Below, in pieces: positions 36,804 through 45,254 of a stretch of DNA of 64,000 bases. Made by a program: the position numbers and the translations under genes. Each line of letters opens with the position of its first letter. The stretch's first letter is position 1. This DNA is from Pseudomonas sp. G.S.17 (lineage in GTDB: Bacteria; Pseudomonadota; Gammaproteobacteria; Pseudomonadales; Pseudomonadaceae): the NCBI RefSeq assembly GCF_038096165.1, contig NZ_CP151076.1:2477501-2541500 (forward strand), read 5' to 3'. A model generated the notes under the pieces. It worked only from the letters and a program-made list of their open reading frames with translations, did no database searches and was not told the DNA's origin.

Positions 36804-37988
36804 TCAGTTGAAGGTGCAGCTCACTTCGGGCTTGTCATAGCCCAGGCTGTCGAGTTCGGTGACCGGGTGCAGAAAGCCATCCTGTGGCGACGTGCTGACC
36901 AGGGCGCGGGGCTGGACGATGGGAATTGGCTGGCGCAACTGGCCATTCCACGCGCGATAGCTGAGCTTGCGGCCCTTGAAGCCGTCCAGCGGCAACTGAT
37001 CGCTTAACTCCAGGCGGCGGATGTCCAGTGGATCGACGCCGCGCAGTTTGCTGACTGCGCTGGCGATACTGCGCACGGCCATCCAGGCCGCGAAATCCCG
37101 GTCGTTCATCCAGCGTCCGGCCAGGGCTTCGAAACGTTTCTGCAATTGCGCCGCGCCATAGGTTTCCACGGTCTTGTGCCAGCCGGTCGGCGTCAGGCCC
37201 TGGGTGCCGGCGACCGGGCGCGGGTACCAGGTCTGGTAGGGCACGTACTCGCCAAAGTCGCCCCGTTCGTCCGCTACCAGCACCACGTCGTATTCGGCGG
37301 TCTGGGTGAACAGCGGCATGTCGGCCTGGGCGCTGCGGCGCTGGTCGTTGTCAAAGCTCCAGCTTTTTTCGGCGACGATGGTGTGTCCGAAGCGCTTGGC
37401 GGCGCGGCGTACGGCCGCCGCATACGCCTGATCATCGGGCGTCTGACCGACGATCAGCAGCCAGCGATTCCAGCGCCGTACGGCGAGAAATTGCGCCAGC
37501 GCATCGGTCAACATCGCCCGGCTGGGCAAGGTGTGCAGCACGTTGCTCAAACAGGCAGTGCTGCGCAGGCTGTCGTCGGCGCTGCCAGCGTTGAACAGCA
37601 GACTGTCCGGCAACGCGGCGCTGAGCTGGCGCAGCGTATCCGCCGGAGCATTGACCACAAACAGCCGCAAACCTTGCTCATGCAGCGCGCGGGCTTTTTC
37701 CAGCAATGCCTGCGCACTGTCGGCGCTGGCGGTTTCCAGGTTGTAGCTGTGTTTGAGGAAACGCCCGGTGCTGTTGCTGTCGATGATCGCCAGTTCGGCG
37801 CCGCGTAGTCCGGCATCCACCGGTTCAGGAATGACATTGGATAACAGCGGGCCGGGGTCGGGCACGAAGGCCAGATACCCGACGCGCACTTGCAGGGTTT
37901 CATCGGCGGCCGGGCTTGGGCTTGTCCACAAGACCGCCGCCGCAAGGGCAAGCAGGCAGTGCAGGGCGGGTCTGGAAAGCTGGCGCAT
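36804..37988 (-). CDS. Periplasmic binding protein, PQQ alcohol dehydrogenase-associated ABC system
   Basis: A periplasmic type I binding-protein fold (branched-chain amino acid receptor-like), 394 residues. The signal peptide is about 1-27 (ending SPAA), then VRVGYLAFVPDPG. It stands first in the minus-strand run binding protein, propeller, ATPase, permease, CXXCW protein. A binding protein next to an ABC-2 exporter-type permease is unusual, so it may act as a sensor or chaperone rather than in import. Confidence 0.82.
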   Translation of the reverse strand: MRQLSRPALHCLLALAAAVLWTSPSPAADETLQVRVGYLAFVPDPGPLLSNVIPEPVDAGLRGAELAIIDSNSTGRFLKHSYNLETASADSAQALLEKARALHEQGLRLFVVNAPADTLRQLSAALPDSLLFNAGSADDSLRSTACLSNVLHTLPSRAMLTDALAQFLAVRRWNRWLLIVGQTPDDQAYAAAVRRAAKRFGHTIVAEKSWSFDNDQRRSAQADMPLFTQTAEYDVVLVADERGDFGEYVPYQTWYPRPVAGTQGLTPTGWHKTVETYGAAQLQKRFEALAGRWMNDRDFAAWMAVRSIASAVSKLRGVDPLDIRRLELSDQLPLDGFKGRKLSYRAWNGQLRQPIPIVQPRALVSTSPQDGFLHPVTELDSLGYDKPEVSCTFN

Positions 37989-38063
37989 GAGGCACTCCGT
38001 TACGGGTAGCGCCAGCATAGGAACGCCGCGAGGGCGGGGAAATATGCAGAAAGTACCAGTCTG

Positions 38064-38080
38064 CCAGTACCAAGGTAGTA
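38064..38080. promoter_or_regulatory. Candidate ped-region regulatory element in divergent promoter
   Basis: CCAGTACCAAGGTAGTA lies in the 150-base gap between the divergently read binding protein and histidine kinase genes. It contains TACCAAGG, the core seen again upstream of pedE/pedF and twice before pedH. Confidence 0.5.
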
Positions 38081-38138
38081 GCCGGACTGCTGTTGCCGGG
38101 ATTTAGCATGCGGATATCAATAATAAGAAGGCAAGGTC

Positions 38139-39398
38139 ATGTCCGCACTCTGGCGCATCAACCTTTGGGTGATCGGTTTCTTCTCGCTGGTCACGGCGGC
38201 CTGCTTGTGGCTGCTGTTGCATCAGGCCGTGGCCGATGTCGACCGCGAGCTGGTCGCCGCCCAGGCCGTGGTGCAATACCTGAGTGACACCGCCGAACAG
38301 CAGCCCGCCGCGCTCCAGCCGCATCTGAGCGAACACCTGCGCCATGTGCGCGTCATCTGGCTGGCCGCCGATGAGCCGCCACACCTGATCACACAAAGCG
38401 GCGCGGATGCCTTGATTGCTCGCTGGCTGTTCCCCGCCGAGAGCCACGCAGTGCGGGTTCTCGACCTCAGTGATGGTCGGCGGGTGCAGCTTGGCGTCGA
38501 TCCCAGCGATGAAATCGATGAGGTCTGGGACTCATTGCAGCAATTGCTGTTGCTGTGTGGCCTGGCGCTGGTGGTGAGTCTGTCGACGATTCGCTGGGCG
38601 GTGTGTCGCGGCATGCATGTGCTGGATAACCTGCTCAAAGCCTTGCAGCAGGTTTCTCGCGGGGCGCTGCACGTGCGCCTGCCCTTGCAAGGCAATGCCG
38701 AGGCGCAACAATTGGCCGGGCATTTCAACCGCATGACCGCCACCCTGGAACATGTCGAAGCCGATAACCGACGCCTGACCCAAGCGCTGCTCGCGGTGCA
38801 GGATCAGGAGCGCACGCGACTCGCGCAGACCCTGCATGATGACCTTGGCCAATACCTTGCCGGGATTCGCGCCCAGGCCTGTTTGCTGCGCATAGTGGCC
38901 GATCAATCAGACGTGGTGCGCAGTACCGCTCTGGGGCTGGAGGCCAATTGCGAGCAATTGCAGCTTGGCTTTCGGGCGTTGATCCGGGATTTGTACCCGG
39001 TGGTCTTGCAGCACCTGCCACTGCCCGAGGCTATGACCTTGCTGGCGGAGCAGTGGCGCAGCGCTCACGGCATTGAGTGCGTGCTGCTGGTCGACCCGCA
39101 ACTCCCCGAGTTGAACCCCGCTGCGAAGACGCATCTGTACCGGTTGCTGCAAGAAGCGCTGACCAATGTGGTAAGGCATGCCAACGCCAGTCAGGTGCGG
39201 GTCAGCCTGCGCAGGCTTAGCGCTCGACTGGTCATGGAAATTCGCGACAACGGCTGCGGCGCGCTGCCACCGCAGCGGCCCGGCGTGGGCCTGTATTCCA
39301 TGCGCGAACGCGTCCGCTGCCTGCGCGGTGAGCTGCATATCGAGACGCAACCCGGTGCTGGCTGGACGCTGGCACTGAACATTCCCCTGGAGGCTTGA
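38139..39398 (+). CDS. Sensor histidine kinase (NarX-like, HisKA_3)
   Basis: An inner-membrane sensor kinase of 419 residues. TM1 is about 9-28, a periplasmic domain 30-135, TM2 about 135-155, HAMP 158-210, then a HisKA_3 dimerisation domain with the phospho-accepting His233 in TLHDDLGQYL, and a HATPase_c domain (N-box EALTNVVRHAN, G-box DNGCG). It ends directly against the response-regulator gene. It corresponds by order to the kinase between the propeller cluster and pedE in P. putida; its signal is unknown. Confidence 0.85.
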   Translation: MSALWRINLWVIGFFSLVTAACLWLLLHQAVADVDRELVAAQAVVQYLSDTAEQQPAALQPHLSEHLRHVRVIWLAADEPPHLITQSGADALIARWLFPAESHAVRVLDLSDGRRVQLGVDPSDEIDEVWDSLQQLLLLCGLALVVSLSTIRWAVCRGMHVLDNLLKALQQVSRGALHVRLPLQGNAEAQQLAGHFNRMTATLEHVEADNRRLTQALLAVQDQERTRLAQTLHDDLGQYLAGIRAQACLLRIVADQSDVVRSTALGLEANCEQLQLGFRALIRDLYPVVLQHLPLPEAMTLLAEQWRSAHGIECVLLVDPQLPELNPAAKTHLYRLLQEALTNVVRHANASQVRVSLRRLSARLVMEIRDNGCGALPPQRPGVGLYSMRERVRCLRGELHIETQPGAGWTLALNIPLEA

Positions 39399-40040
39399 AT
39401 GCATATTCTGATTGTCGACGACCACGCCGTGGTGCGGCAGGGCTACGCCAGTTTGCTGCGCGCGATGTTGCCGCTGGTGCAGGTGCGCGAAGCAGCGACC
39501 GGTGAGGAAGCCCTGGTGTGTGTGCAGGAAGACATTCCGCAACTGGTGATCATGGATTTCGGCCTGCCAGGCATCAGCGGTCTGGAAACCACCCGGCGCT
39601 TGCGACAACGCTTGCCGCAACTGCGGGTGTTATTTTTCAGCATGCATGACGAACTTCCCCTGGTGCGCCAGGCACTGGACGCCGGAGCTTCGGGCTACCT
39701 GACTAAAAGCTCGGCCCCCGATGTGCTGATCGAGGCGGTGCGCCGAATCCTTGCCGGGCACGCTTACATCGAGCAGCCGCTGGCCACGCAACTGGCCTGC
39801 AATCCTCAGCAGCAGGATTGCGCCGATCCGCGTCTGCAAAGCATGACCCGGCGGGAGCTGGAGATTTTCCTGATGCTCGCCAAAGGCACGCCGTCGCGGG
39901 TGATTGCCGAACGCCTGTGCATCAGCGCCAAGACCGTTTCCAATTACCTGACATTGCTCAAGAACAAGCTGCAGGTCAGTTCCCATGCGGAACTGGTGCA
40001 CCTGGCAATTGATACCGGGGTGATGCGGGTGGTTATGTGA
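39399..40040 (+). CDS. LuxR/NarL response regulator
   Basis: Partner of the kinase just upstream (ATG begins right after its TGA). 213 residues: receiver with acidic pair VDDH and phosphoacceptor Asp53 in IMDFGLPG, Thr/Ser site FFSMHD and Lys in YLTKSS, then a LuxR HTH (LTLLKNKLQVSSHAELVH is the end of it). Presumably controls some of the surrounding alcohol-oxidation genes. Confidence 0.85.
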   Translation: MHILIVDDHAVVRQGYASLLRAMLPLVQVREAATGEEALVCVQEDIPQLVIMDFGLPGISGLETTRRLRQRLPQLRVLFFSMHDELPLVRQALDAGASGYLTKSSAPDVLIEAVRRILAGHAYIEQPLATQLACNPQQQDCADPRLQSMTRRELEIFLMLAKGTPSRVIAERLCISAKTVSNYLTLLKNKLQVSSHAELVHLAIDTGVMRVVM

Positions 40041-40065
40041 GGTTTTTTGCGCCAATGCCATTTTC

Positions 40066-40139
40066 CGTAGGAGCGACTGTAGGAGCGACTTTAGTCGCGA
40101 GGCCGTCAATTGCCCTCCCGGCTAAAGCCGGTCCTACGG
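40066..40139. repeat. Chimeric REP pair
   Basis: A GTAGGAGCGACTTTAGTCGC arm (with a duplicated GTAGGAGCGACT start) faces a CTCCCGGCTAAAGCCGGTCC arm of the other REP family. It lies between the convergent response-regulator and pentapeptide genes. Confidence 0.7.
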
Positions 40140-40185
40140 CCAATTCGTGGGCAAGCCTCATTCTCACGGTTCATCCGCAGCCCCC

Positions 40186-40830
40186 TCAATCATCCCAACC
40201 GCCAGGGCACGCCACGCACCCTTGCATATTGCTGTCCTGGAAATTGGCATACGGATGCCGTGCACCCGTGAGGTTGGCGTTGGCCAGATTGCTTGCGCCG
40301 AACTTGGTTTCCTGAAGATTCGCGTCGCGCAGATCCGCGCCCTGCAGGTCGGCCTTGTTGAGAAAGGTCATCTCCAGATCCGCAGCCTGCAAGTTGACGT
40401 TATGCAGTTTCGCCCCGGACAAACGAGCGAATTGCAGGTAAGCGGCGCTGAGGTTGGCGCCTTCGAATTGCGCGCCCTGGGCAAACAAGCCCCAGCCTTG
40501 CACCGCTTGCAGTTGCGCGCCGCCAAGGTCGGCCAGGCGCAGGTTGGTCTGTTGCAGGCTGGCGCGGGTCAGCGTGGCGTTCTGCAGGCGGGCTTTTTCC
40601 AGATTGGCCAGATCCAGGCGGGCATGACGCAGATTGGCATCGCGCAGGTCGGCGCCAGCCAGGTTCATCTTGCGCAAATCCTGATTGCTCAGGTCCGCGC
40701 CGCGCAGGTCGGCGTTCGGGCATTGGCTGGCTTCGGCGATGGTGCAACCGTTGATCACCAACGGCTCGCCGTCGTCGGCGGCCAGCGCGCAGGGCAGGGC
40801 GAAAAATAGAATGAGCGGCAGGTAGTTCAT
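40186..40830 (-). CDS. Secreted pentapeptide-repeat protein
   Basis: 214 residues. An N-terminal signal peptide (about 1-17, LPLILFFALPCALA) leads into about 30 A(D/N)Lxx pentapeptides such as ADLRGADLSNQDLRKMNLAG, predicted to form a right-handed quadrilateral beta-helix. Two cysteines sit at the C-terminus (MQGCVACPGG). It neighbours pedE, and a homologue holds the same place in the P. putida ped cluster. Function unknown. Confidence 0.82.
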   Translation of the reverse strand: MNYLPLILFFALPCALAADDGEPLVINGCTIAEASQCPNADLRGADLSNQDLRKMNLAGADLRDANLRHARLDLANLEKARLQNATLTRASLQQTNLRLADLGGAQLQAVQGWGLFAQGAQFEGANLSAAYLQFARLSGAKLHNVNLQAADLEMTFLNKADLQGADLRDANLQETKFGASNLANANLTGARHPYANFQDSNMQGCVACPGGWDD

Positions 40831-40861
40831 GATGGTTTTCCAGGGCAGGGTTAATGCGATT

Positions 40862-40930
40862 CGTGGGAGCGAGCTGCTCGCGAAGCGGCGTAGCTGACAC
40901 GCCGCCTCGCCAACAAGTTGGCTCCTACAG
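40862..40930. repeat. Mixed REP pair
   Basis: A GTGGGAGCGAGCTGCTCGCG arm faces CGCCAACAAGTTGGCTCCTA. The second arm resembles the GCCAACACGTTGGC palindrome in the 211-bp array. Lies between the pentapeptide gene and the pedE stop. Confidence 0.7.
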
Positions 40931-40938
40931 AGGCCGTT

Positions 40939-42810
40939 TTATCTGGTCGCTGTCTTGCTGTCCCAGCTCGGAATCTTGAACACCCAGAACGATCCGCCTT
41001 GCGCCACCGGTTTGGTCAATTCGGCCATGTCGCCGCCCCACAACGGCACCGCGCCGCCGTAACCCACCGTCACGCCAATGAACTGCTCGCCGTCCTGATC
41101 CCAGGTGATGGGCGGGGAAACAATGCCGCTGCCAGTCTGGAAGCTCCACAGCTCTTCCCCGGTTTTGGCGTTGAAGGCCTTGAAGAAGCCATCGCCGGTC
41201 CCGGTGAACACCAGATTGCCTTTGGTCGCCAGCACGCCGGCCCAGAGCGGCAGGCGCTCCTTGTGCTCCCAGACTACCTTGCCGCTGGTGGGGTCCATGG
41301 CGCGCAGGGTGCCGACGTGGTCCTCATACATCCGCTTGATACGGAAGCCCATGCCCAGATAGGCCGAGCCTTTTTTGTAGTTCACTTCTTCGGTCCAATA
41401 GTCTTCTTTCCACTGGTTGGCGGGAACGTAGAACAGGCCGGTGTCCTGGCTGTAGGCCATGGGGTTCCAGTTCTTGCCGCCCAGGAACGGCGGCGAAACC
41501 TCCACCGGTTTGCCCTTGGTTTCGCCTGGCAATGGCTTGGCGGGACGCTTGCCTTCGTTTTCCACCGGACGCCCGGTTTTCAGGTCGATATGGCTGGCCC
41601 AACTGATGTTGTCGACGAACGGGAAGGCGTTCTGCAACTTGCCGTTGTTGCGGTCCACCACGTAGAAGAAGCCATTGCGGTCGGCGTGGGCGGTGGCTTT
41701 TACGGTCTTGCCGTCCTGACTCTTGTAGTCGAACAGCACCAGTTCGTTGTTGCCGGAAAAATCCCAGGCGTCGTTCGGCGTATGTTGATAGAACCACTTC
41801 ACTTCGCCGGTACTCGGGTCGACCCCAACCTGACCTGAGGTGTAGAGGCTGTCGTAGTCGTGAGGATTGCCGTCCTTGGCGGTGCGTGCCCAGGTGTTCC
41901 ACGGGCCGGGGTTGCCGGCGCCAACAATGAGGGTGTTGCTTTCGGGATCAAAGCTCGCACTCTGCCAGGGTGCGCCGCCGCCGTGGCTCCAGGCTTCGAC
42001 CTTGCCGGTTTCGGTGGTCTTGTCGTCCGGCCATGAGGGCGCCTTGATGTCACCGGTCGGCGTGCTGTCCTTGCCATTCAGGCGGCCCATGTGACCTTCG
42101 ACAAAAGGCCGCATCCAGACTTCTTCGCCGGTATCCGGATCCCGGGCGAACAGACGGCCCACCACACCGAACTCGTCACCCGAACTGCCGTGAATCAACA
42201 GCACCTTGCCGCTGACCTTATCCTTGATCAGCGTTGGCGCGCCGGTCATGGTGTAGCCGCTGCTGTGGTCGCCGAATTTCTTGTTCCAGACCACTTTGCC
42301 GGTGTTCTTGTCCAGCGCGATGACTCGCGCATCCAGGGTGCCGAAGAAAATCTTGTCGCCGTAAATCGCGGCGCCACGGTTGACCACGTCGCAGCACGGA
42401 CGGATGTCGTCCGGCAGGCGGTGGTTGTAAGTCCACAGACGTTTGCCGGTCTTGGCTTCCAGGGCGAATACCCGGGAATAGGAGCCGGTGACGTAAATCA
42501 CGCCGTTGCTGACAATGGCCTGAGACTCCTGACCGCGCTGCTTCTCATCGCCAAAGGAATACGACCAGGCCGGGGTGAGTTTGAAGACGTTTTTGTCGTT
42601 CACCTGCGCCAGGGGGCTCCAGCGTTGGGCGTTGGTGCCCATGCCGTATTGCAGAACGTTTTGCGTGCTGAGATGGTCCTCGGCGATGTCTTCCCAACTG
42701 ACCTTGCCCGCATCGGCGGCGCTGGCAAGGCCCGAAAGCGACAGGCCGCCCAGCAACAGGGCCAGGGCCAGTGGTGACAAAGCGGCAGGTGACGATCTTG
42801 TTATTGTCAT
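40939..42810 (-). CDS. pedE: PQQ-dependent alcohol dehydrogenase, calcium type
   Basis: A periplasmic quinoprotein oxidising primary alcohols and aldehydes, 623 residues. After a signal peptide (about 1-31) it shows the PQQ-binding vicinal disulfide RPCC (Cys139-140) and tryptophan-docking repeats of the eight-bladed propeller. In WDFSGNNEL the catalytic Asp350 is followed two residues on by Ser352, not Asp, marking a Ca enzyme (ExaA/PedE) rather than a lanthanide one. ATG 42810 was chosen as the upstream frame to 42981 is promoter. It is divergent from the cytochrome gene pedF. Confidence 0.9.
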   Translation of the reverse strand: MTITRSSPAALSPLALALLLGGLSLSGLASAADAGKVSWEDIAEDHLSTQNVLQYGMGTNAQRWSPLAQVNDKNVFKLTPAWSYSFGDEKQRGQESQAIVSNGVIYVTGSYSRVFALEAKTGKRLWTYNHRLPDDIRPCCDVVNRGAAIYGDKIFFGTLDARVIALDKNTGKVVWNKKFGDHSSGYTMTGAPTLIKDKVSGKVLLIHGSSGDEFGVVGRLFARDPDTGEEVWMRPFVEGHMGRLNGKDSTPTGDIKAPSWPDDKTTETGKVEAWSHGGGAPWQSASFDPESNTLIVGAGNPGPWNTWARTAKDGNPHDYDSLYTSGQVGVDPSTGEVKWFYQHTPNDAWDFSGNNELVLFDYKSQDGKTVKATAHADRNGFFYVVDRNNGKLQNAFPFVDNISWASHIDLKTGRPVENEGKRPAKPLPGETKGKPVEVSPPFLGGKNWNPMAYSQDTGLFYVPANQWKEDYWTEEVNYKKGSAYLGMGFRIKRMYEDHVGTLRAMDPTSGKVVWEHKERLPLWAGVLATKGNLVFTGTGDGFFKAFNAKTGEELWSFQTGSGIVSPPITWDQDGEQFIGVTVGYGGAVPLWGGDMAELTKPVAQGGSFWVFKIPSWDSKTATR

Positions 42811-42941
42811 GGGGCAGGTTCCATTGAAGGTTTGGACCTGCACAGGTTGGCGGCGCGAAGCGGGGCGCGATACGGAAAAACTCCCGCTGTTGCCGGGAAG
42901 AGTTCCCGAATCGCCCCTGATTTGGACCTGCGTCCCAAGCT

Positions 42942-42953
42942 CTACTACCAAGG
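42942..42953. promoter_or_regulatory. Candidate regulatory element in the pedE-pedF divergent promoter
   Basis: CTACTACCAAGG lies 132 bases from the pedE start and ~97 from pedF. It matches the ACTACCAAGG pair before pedH exactly over ten bases. Candidate activator site for both genes. Confidence 0.5.
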
Positions 42954-43049
42954 GAGGAGGGCGCGGCCACCAAAGCAGCATTCGATGCGGGTGACAGGGT
43001 TCTTAAGATGGCTGCGTGGCTTTTTGCGTGCAATCTTGAGGACATAACA

Positions 43050-43487
43050 ATGATAAGAATCTCAACTACCGTGCTCACTGCAACCCTGATCAGCCTGTTG
43101 GCTGCGAGCGGTCTGGCGCTGGCGCATGGCAACGTGGTGCCGCAAGCGGTGGCCACTGAAGGACTCGAACCATTGGGCGCCGAATGGCGTACCGAGAATC
43201 CCTATCGTGATTCCAAGGATCACGCCCGCGCGCTGGAAATCGGCTCGTCGGCCTATAACCAGAACTGTGCGGCCTGCCATGGCCTGGAAGCCAAATCCGG
43301 CGGCATCGCGCCCGACCTGCGTTTGCTGGACGTTGGCGTCGTGGGTGACGAGTGGTTCGTTGAGCGAGTGCGCAACGGCGCGGTGCGCGACGGTCGTGTC
43401 TACATGCCGAAAATGGCCGATTACTTGAGCCAGGAAGCGCTCTGGGCGGTGCGTACCTATCTGGACAGCGTTCACGTCGAGGAGTGA
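43050..43487 (+). CDS. pedF: Cytochrome c550, electron acceptor of PQQ alcohol dehydrogenase
   Basis: A periplasmic c-type cytochrome of 145 residues that takes electrons from the quinoprotein dehydrogenases. It has a signal peptide (about 1-26, ending ALA), haem-binding CAACH (~residue 72), and the axial methionine likely in MPKMAD. ATG 43050 was chosen, with GAGGA eight bases upstream. It is divergent from pedE and followed four bases later by pedG. Corresponds to ExaB/PedF. Confidence 0.9.
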   Translation: MIRISTTVLTATLISLLAASGLALAHGNVVPQAVATEGLEPLGAEWRTENPYRDSKDHARALEIGSSAYNQNCAACHGLEAKSGGIAPDLRLLDVGVVGDEWFVERVRNGAVRDGRVYMPKMADYLSQEALWAVRTYLDSVHVEE

Positions 43488-43491
43488 CCGC

Positions 43492-44397
43492 ATGCGTCTG
43501 CTCGCCATCTTCTCAAACGCAACGCTATCAAGCGCAATGCTGTGGTGTGCTCTGATCCTGCTGGGTCCGGTCGCCAACGCACAGGTGCGCAACTACGACA
43601 CGATCATTGATTCCGGGGTGTTGAAAGTCGCGGTCTATCAGGACTTCGCGCCCTACAGCTTCAAGGTCGACGGTCAGCCACGGGGCGTGGACATCGAACT
43701 GGCCACGGCATTGGCCAAGGCGCTGGGCGTCAGCCTGGAATTGATGTGGGCGCCTCCCGGTGAAAAACTCGACGATGACTTGCGGGATTTGATCTGGCGC
43801 GGCAGCCAGTTGCGCGACCAGCAGTTGGCCGACGTCATGATGCGGGTTCCCTATGACCGGGATTACGCCCAGCGCCGCAACGAGTTCGGTGAGCTGGACA
43901 ATGATCATGTGGTGATGTTCGGGCCCTATCAGACCGAGCGTTGGCAAGTCGCTTACGACCATCGCCGTCTGGACGCGGTGCCCAGCGTCGCGGTGTTCGA
44001 AGCGCATCCCATCGGCGTGGAAATCGACAGCGTGCCGTCGTTCTACCTGACATCGATCTTCAACGGCCAGTTCGCCGCCAGGACCCATCACTATCCCGGC
44101 GTGCAGCAGGCGTTTGTCGCCATGCAGGGCGGCGAGGTGGACGCGGTCATGGCCATGCGTGGCGAAATCGACTGGCAATTGCATCAGGCGAATGACCCGC
44201 AACTGATCCTTGCGGAAAACGCCTACCCGAACATGGGCCGCCAGGTCTGGGAAATCGGCATGGCAGTCCACGAAAGCAATCGCCAGTTGTCCTACGCCCT
44301 GGAAGAACAGCTGGAAATCATGATCCGCGACGGCGAGGTACAAAAGATCTACGCCGCCTACGGCATGCGATATGACGTGCCGGAGATGTATCAGTAG
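43492..44397 (+). CDS. pedG: Quinoprotein dehydrogenase-associated periplasmic binding protein
   Basis: A 301-residue family-3 solute-binding protein. The signal peptide is about 1-27 (ending ANA), then SGVLKVAVYQDFAPYSF, the family-3 N-terminal strand. No ABC permease lies alongside, and relatives (MxaJ/XoxJ/PedG) occur with PQQ dehydrogenases, where XoxJ-type proteins are thought to help maturation of the dehydrogenase rather than transport. The same role is likely here. Confidence 0.85.
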   Translation: MRLLAIFSNATLSSAMLWCALILLGPVANAQVRNYDTIIDSGVLKVAVYQDFAPYSFKVDGQPRGVDIELATALAKALGVSLELMWAPPGEKLDDDLRDLIWRGSQLRDQQLADVMMRVPYDRDYAQRRNEFGELDNDHVVMFGPYQTERWQVAYDHRRLDAVPSVAVFEAHPIGVEIDSVPSFYLTSIFNGQFAARTHHYPGVQQAFVAMQGGEVDAVMAMRGEIDWQLHQANDPQLILAENAYPNMGRQVWEIGMAVHESNRQLSYALEEQLEIMIRDGEVQKIYAAYGMRYDVPEMYQ

Positions 44398-44422
44398 GGA
44401 GGCGAGTATCTGCGCAGATTAC

Positions 44423-44451
44423 GTGGGAGCGAGCTTGCTCGCGAAGAGGCC
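44423..44451. repeat. Solitary REP (GCTTGCTCGC type)
   Basis: A single arm, GTGGGAGCGAGCTTGCTCGC followed by GAAGAGGC, without a facing partner, in the 94-base gap between pedG and the SoxYZ-like gene. Confidence 0.75.
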
Positions 44452-44491
44452 GGTATGTTCGCTGGCGATCTGGGCAAATAACGGAGAATTC

Positions 44492-45253
44492 ATGTTCACC
44501 CGCATCGCTGCACTGTTGCTGTTGCTTGCGCCGACCTTGGCCCTCGCCGTCCCGCCCGATCCCGGCAAAGACCCGGTGGTTTCGGTCATGTGGGCGTTCT
44601 TCCAGCAAAAGCTGCTCAAGGACGCGCCCTACGTATTTGACGAGAACGTCATCCTGCGCGCGCCACCTTTTGCCGAGGACGCGCGACAGGTGCCCATCGA
44701 GATCGATGCCCGGGCTTATCAGGGCCAGGTGCTGCGAATCCTGGCCTGGGCCGAACTCAATCCGTTGCCGCAGATCGTCGACTTCCAGCCCGGCGAACAG
44801 GTCATGCCGTGGCTGGCGATCCGCATTCGCATCGAACAGGCCACACCGTTGCGCGCCGCCGTGCTGACCCGCGATGGTGTCTGGCATATCGGCTCGACGA
44901 CAATTCAGGCGGCGGGCGGCGGTTGCACGGCGCCCAGCGTGGTACGTACCCAAGCGGGTTGGGAAGAACACATCGGCGAAGTGCTGGGTGGACGCTATCC
45001 GCGTCAGGACTTCAGCCGTCTACGCCTGCAGATTTCCCATCCCATGGACAACGGCATGGTCAGCGGCATCCCCGAGTTCTACCTCAATCACGCCGAACTG
45101 CGCGACGCCAGCGACCACCTCCTGGCAAGTCTGGAACTGTTTCCGGCGGTCAGCGAAAACCCGATGCTGGGCTTTGATGTGCGAGGTTCCGGCACCACCC
45201 GTTTAGTGCTGCGCGACACCAGCGGCAATGAATTCAATGCGGCGGTGCCCTGA
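44492..45253 (+). CDS. Quinoprotein dehydrogenase-associated SoxYZ-like carrier protein
   Basis: A 253-residue periplasmic protein (signal peptide about 1-19) combining SoxY-like and SoxZ-like halves. The linker holds AAGGGCTAPS, whose Cys corresponds to the substrate-carrying GGC arm of SoxY. The first half resembles SoxY, and the second (from ~residue 165, LQISHPMDNGMVSG) resembles SoxZ. Found with PQQ dehydrogenases in place of sulfur oxidation genes, so it may carry a different thioester or thiol adduct. ATG 44492 was chosen; the frame runs back through the REP to 44372. Confidence 0.82.
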   Translation: MFTRIAALLLLLAPTLALAVPPDPGKDPVVSVMWAFFQQKLLKDAPYVFDENVILRAPPFAEDARQVPIEIDARAYQGQVLRILAWAELNPLPQIVDFQPGEQVMPWLAIRIRIEQATPLRAAVLTRDGVWHIGSTTIQAAGGGCTAPSVVRTQAGWEEHIGEVLGGRYPRQDFSRLRLQISHPMDNGMVSGIPEFYLNHAELRDASDHLLASLELFPAVSENPMLGFDVRGSGTTRLVLRDTSGNEFNAAVP

Positions 45254-45254
45254 C

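Noticed and set aside
38139-40040. Naming the kinase/regulator pair PedS2/PedR2
   Set aside because: By gene order the PedR2-type regulator is the one at 32844; this pair corresponds to the second two-component system next to the pentapeptide gene, so no ped symbol was given.
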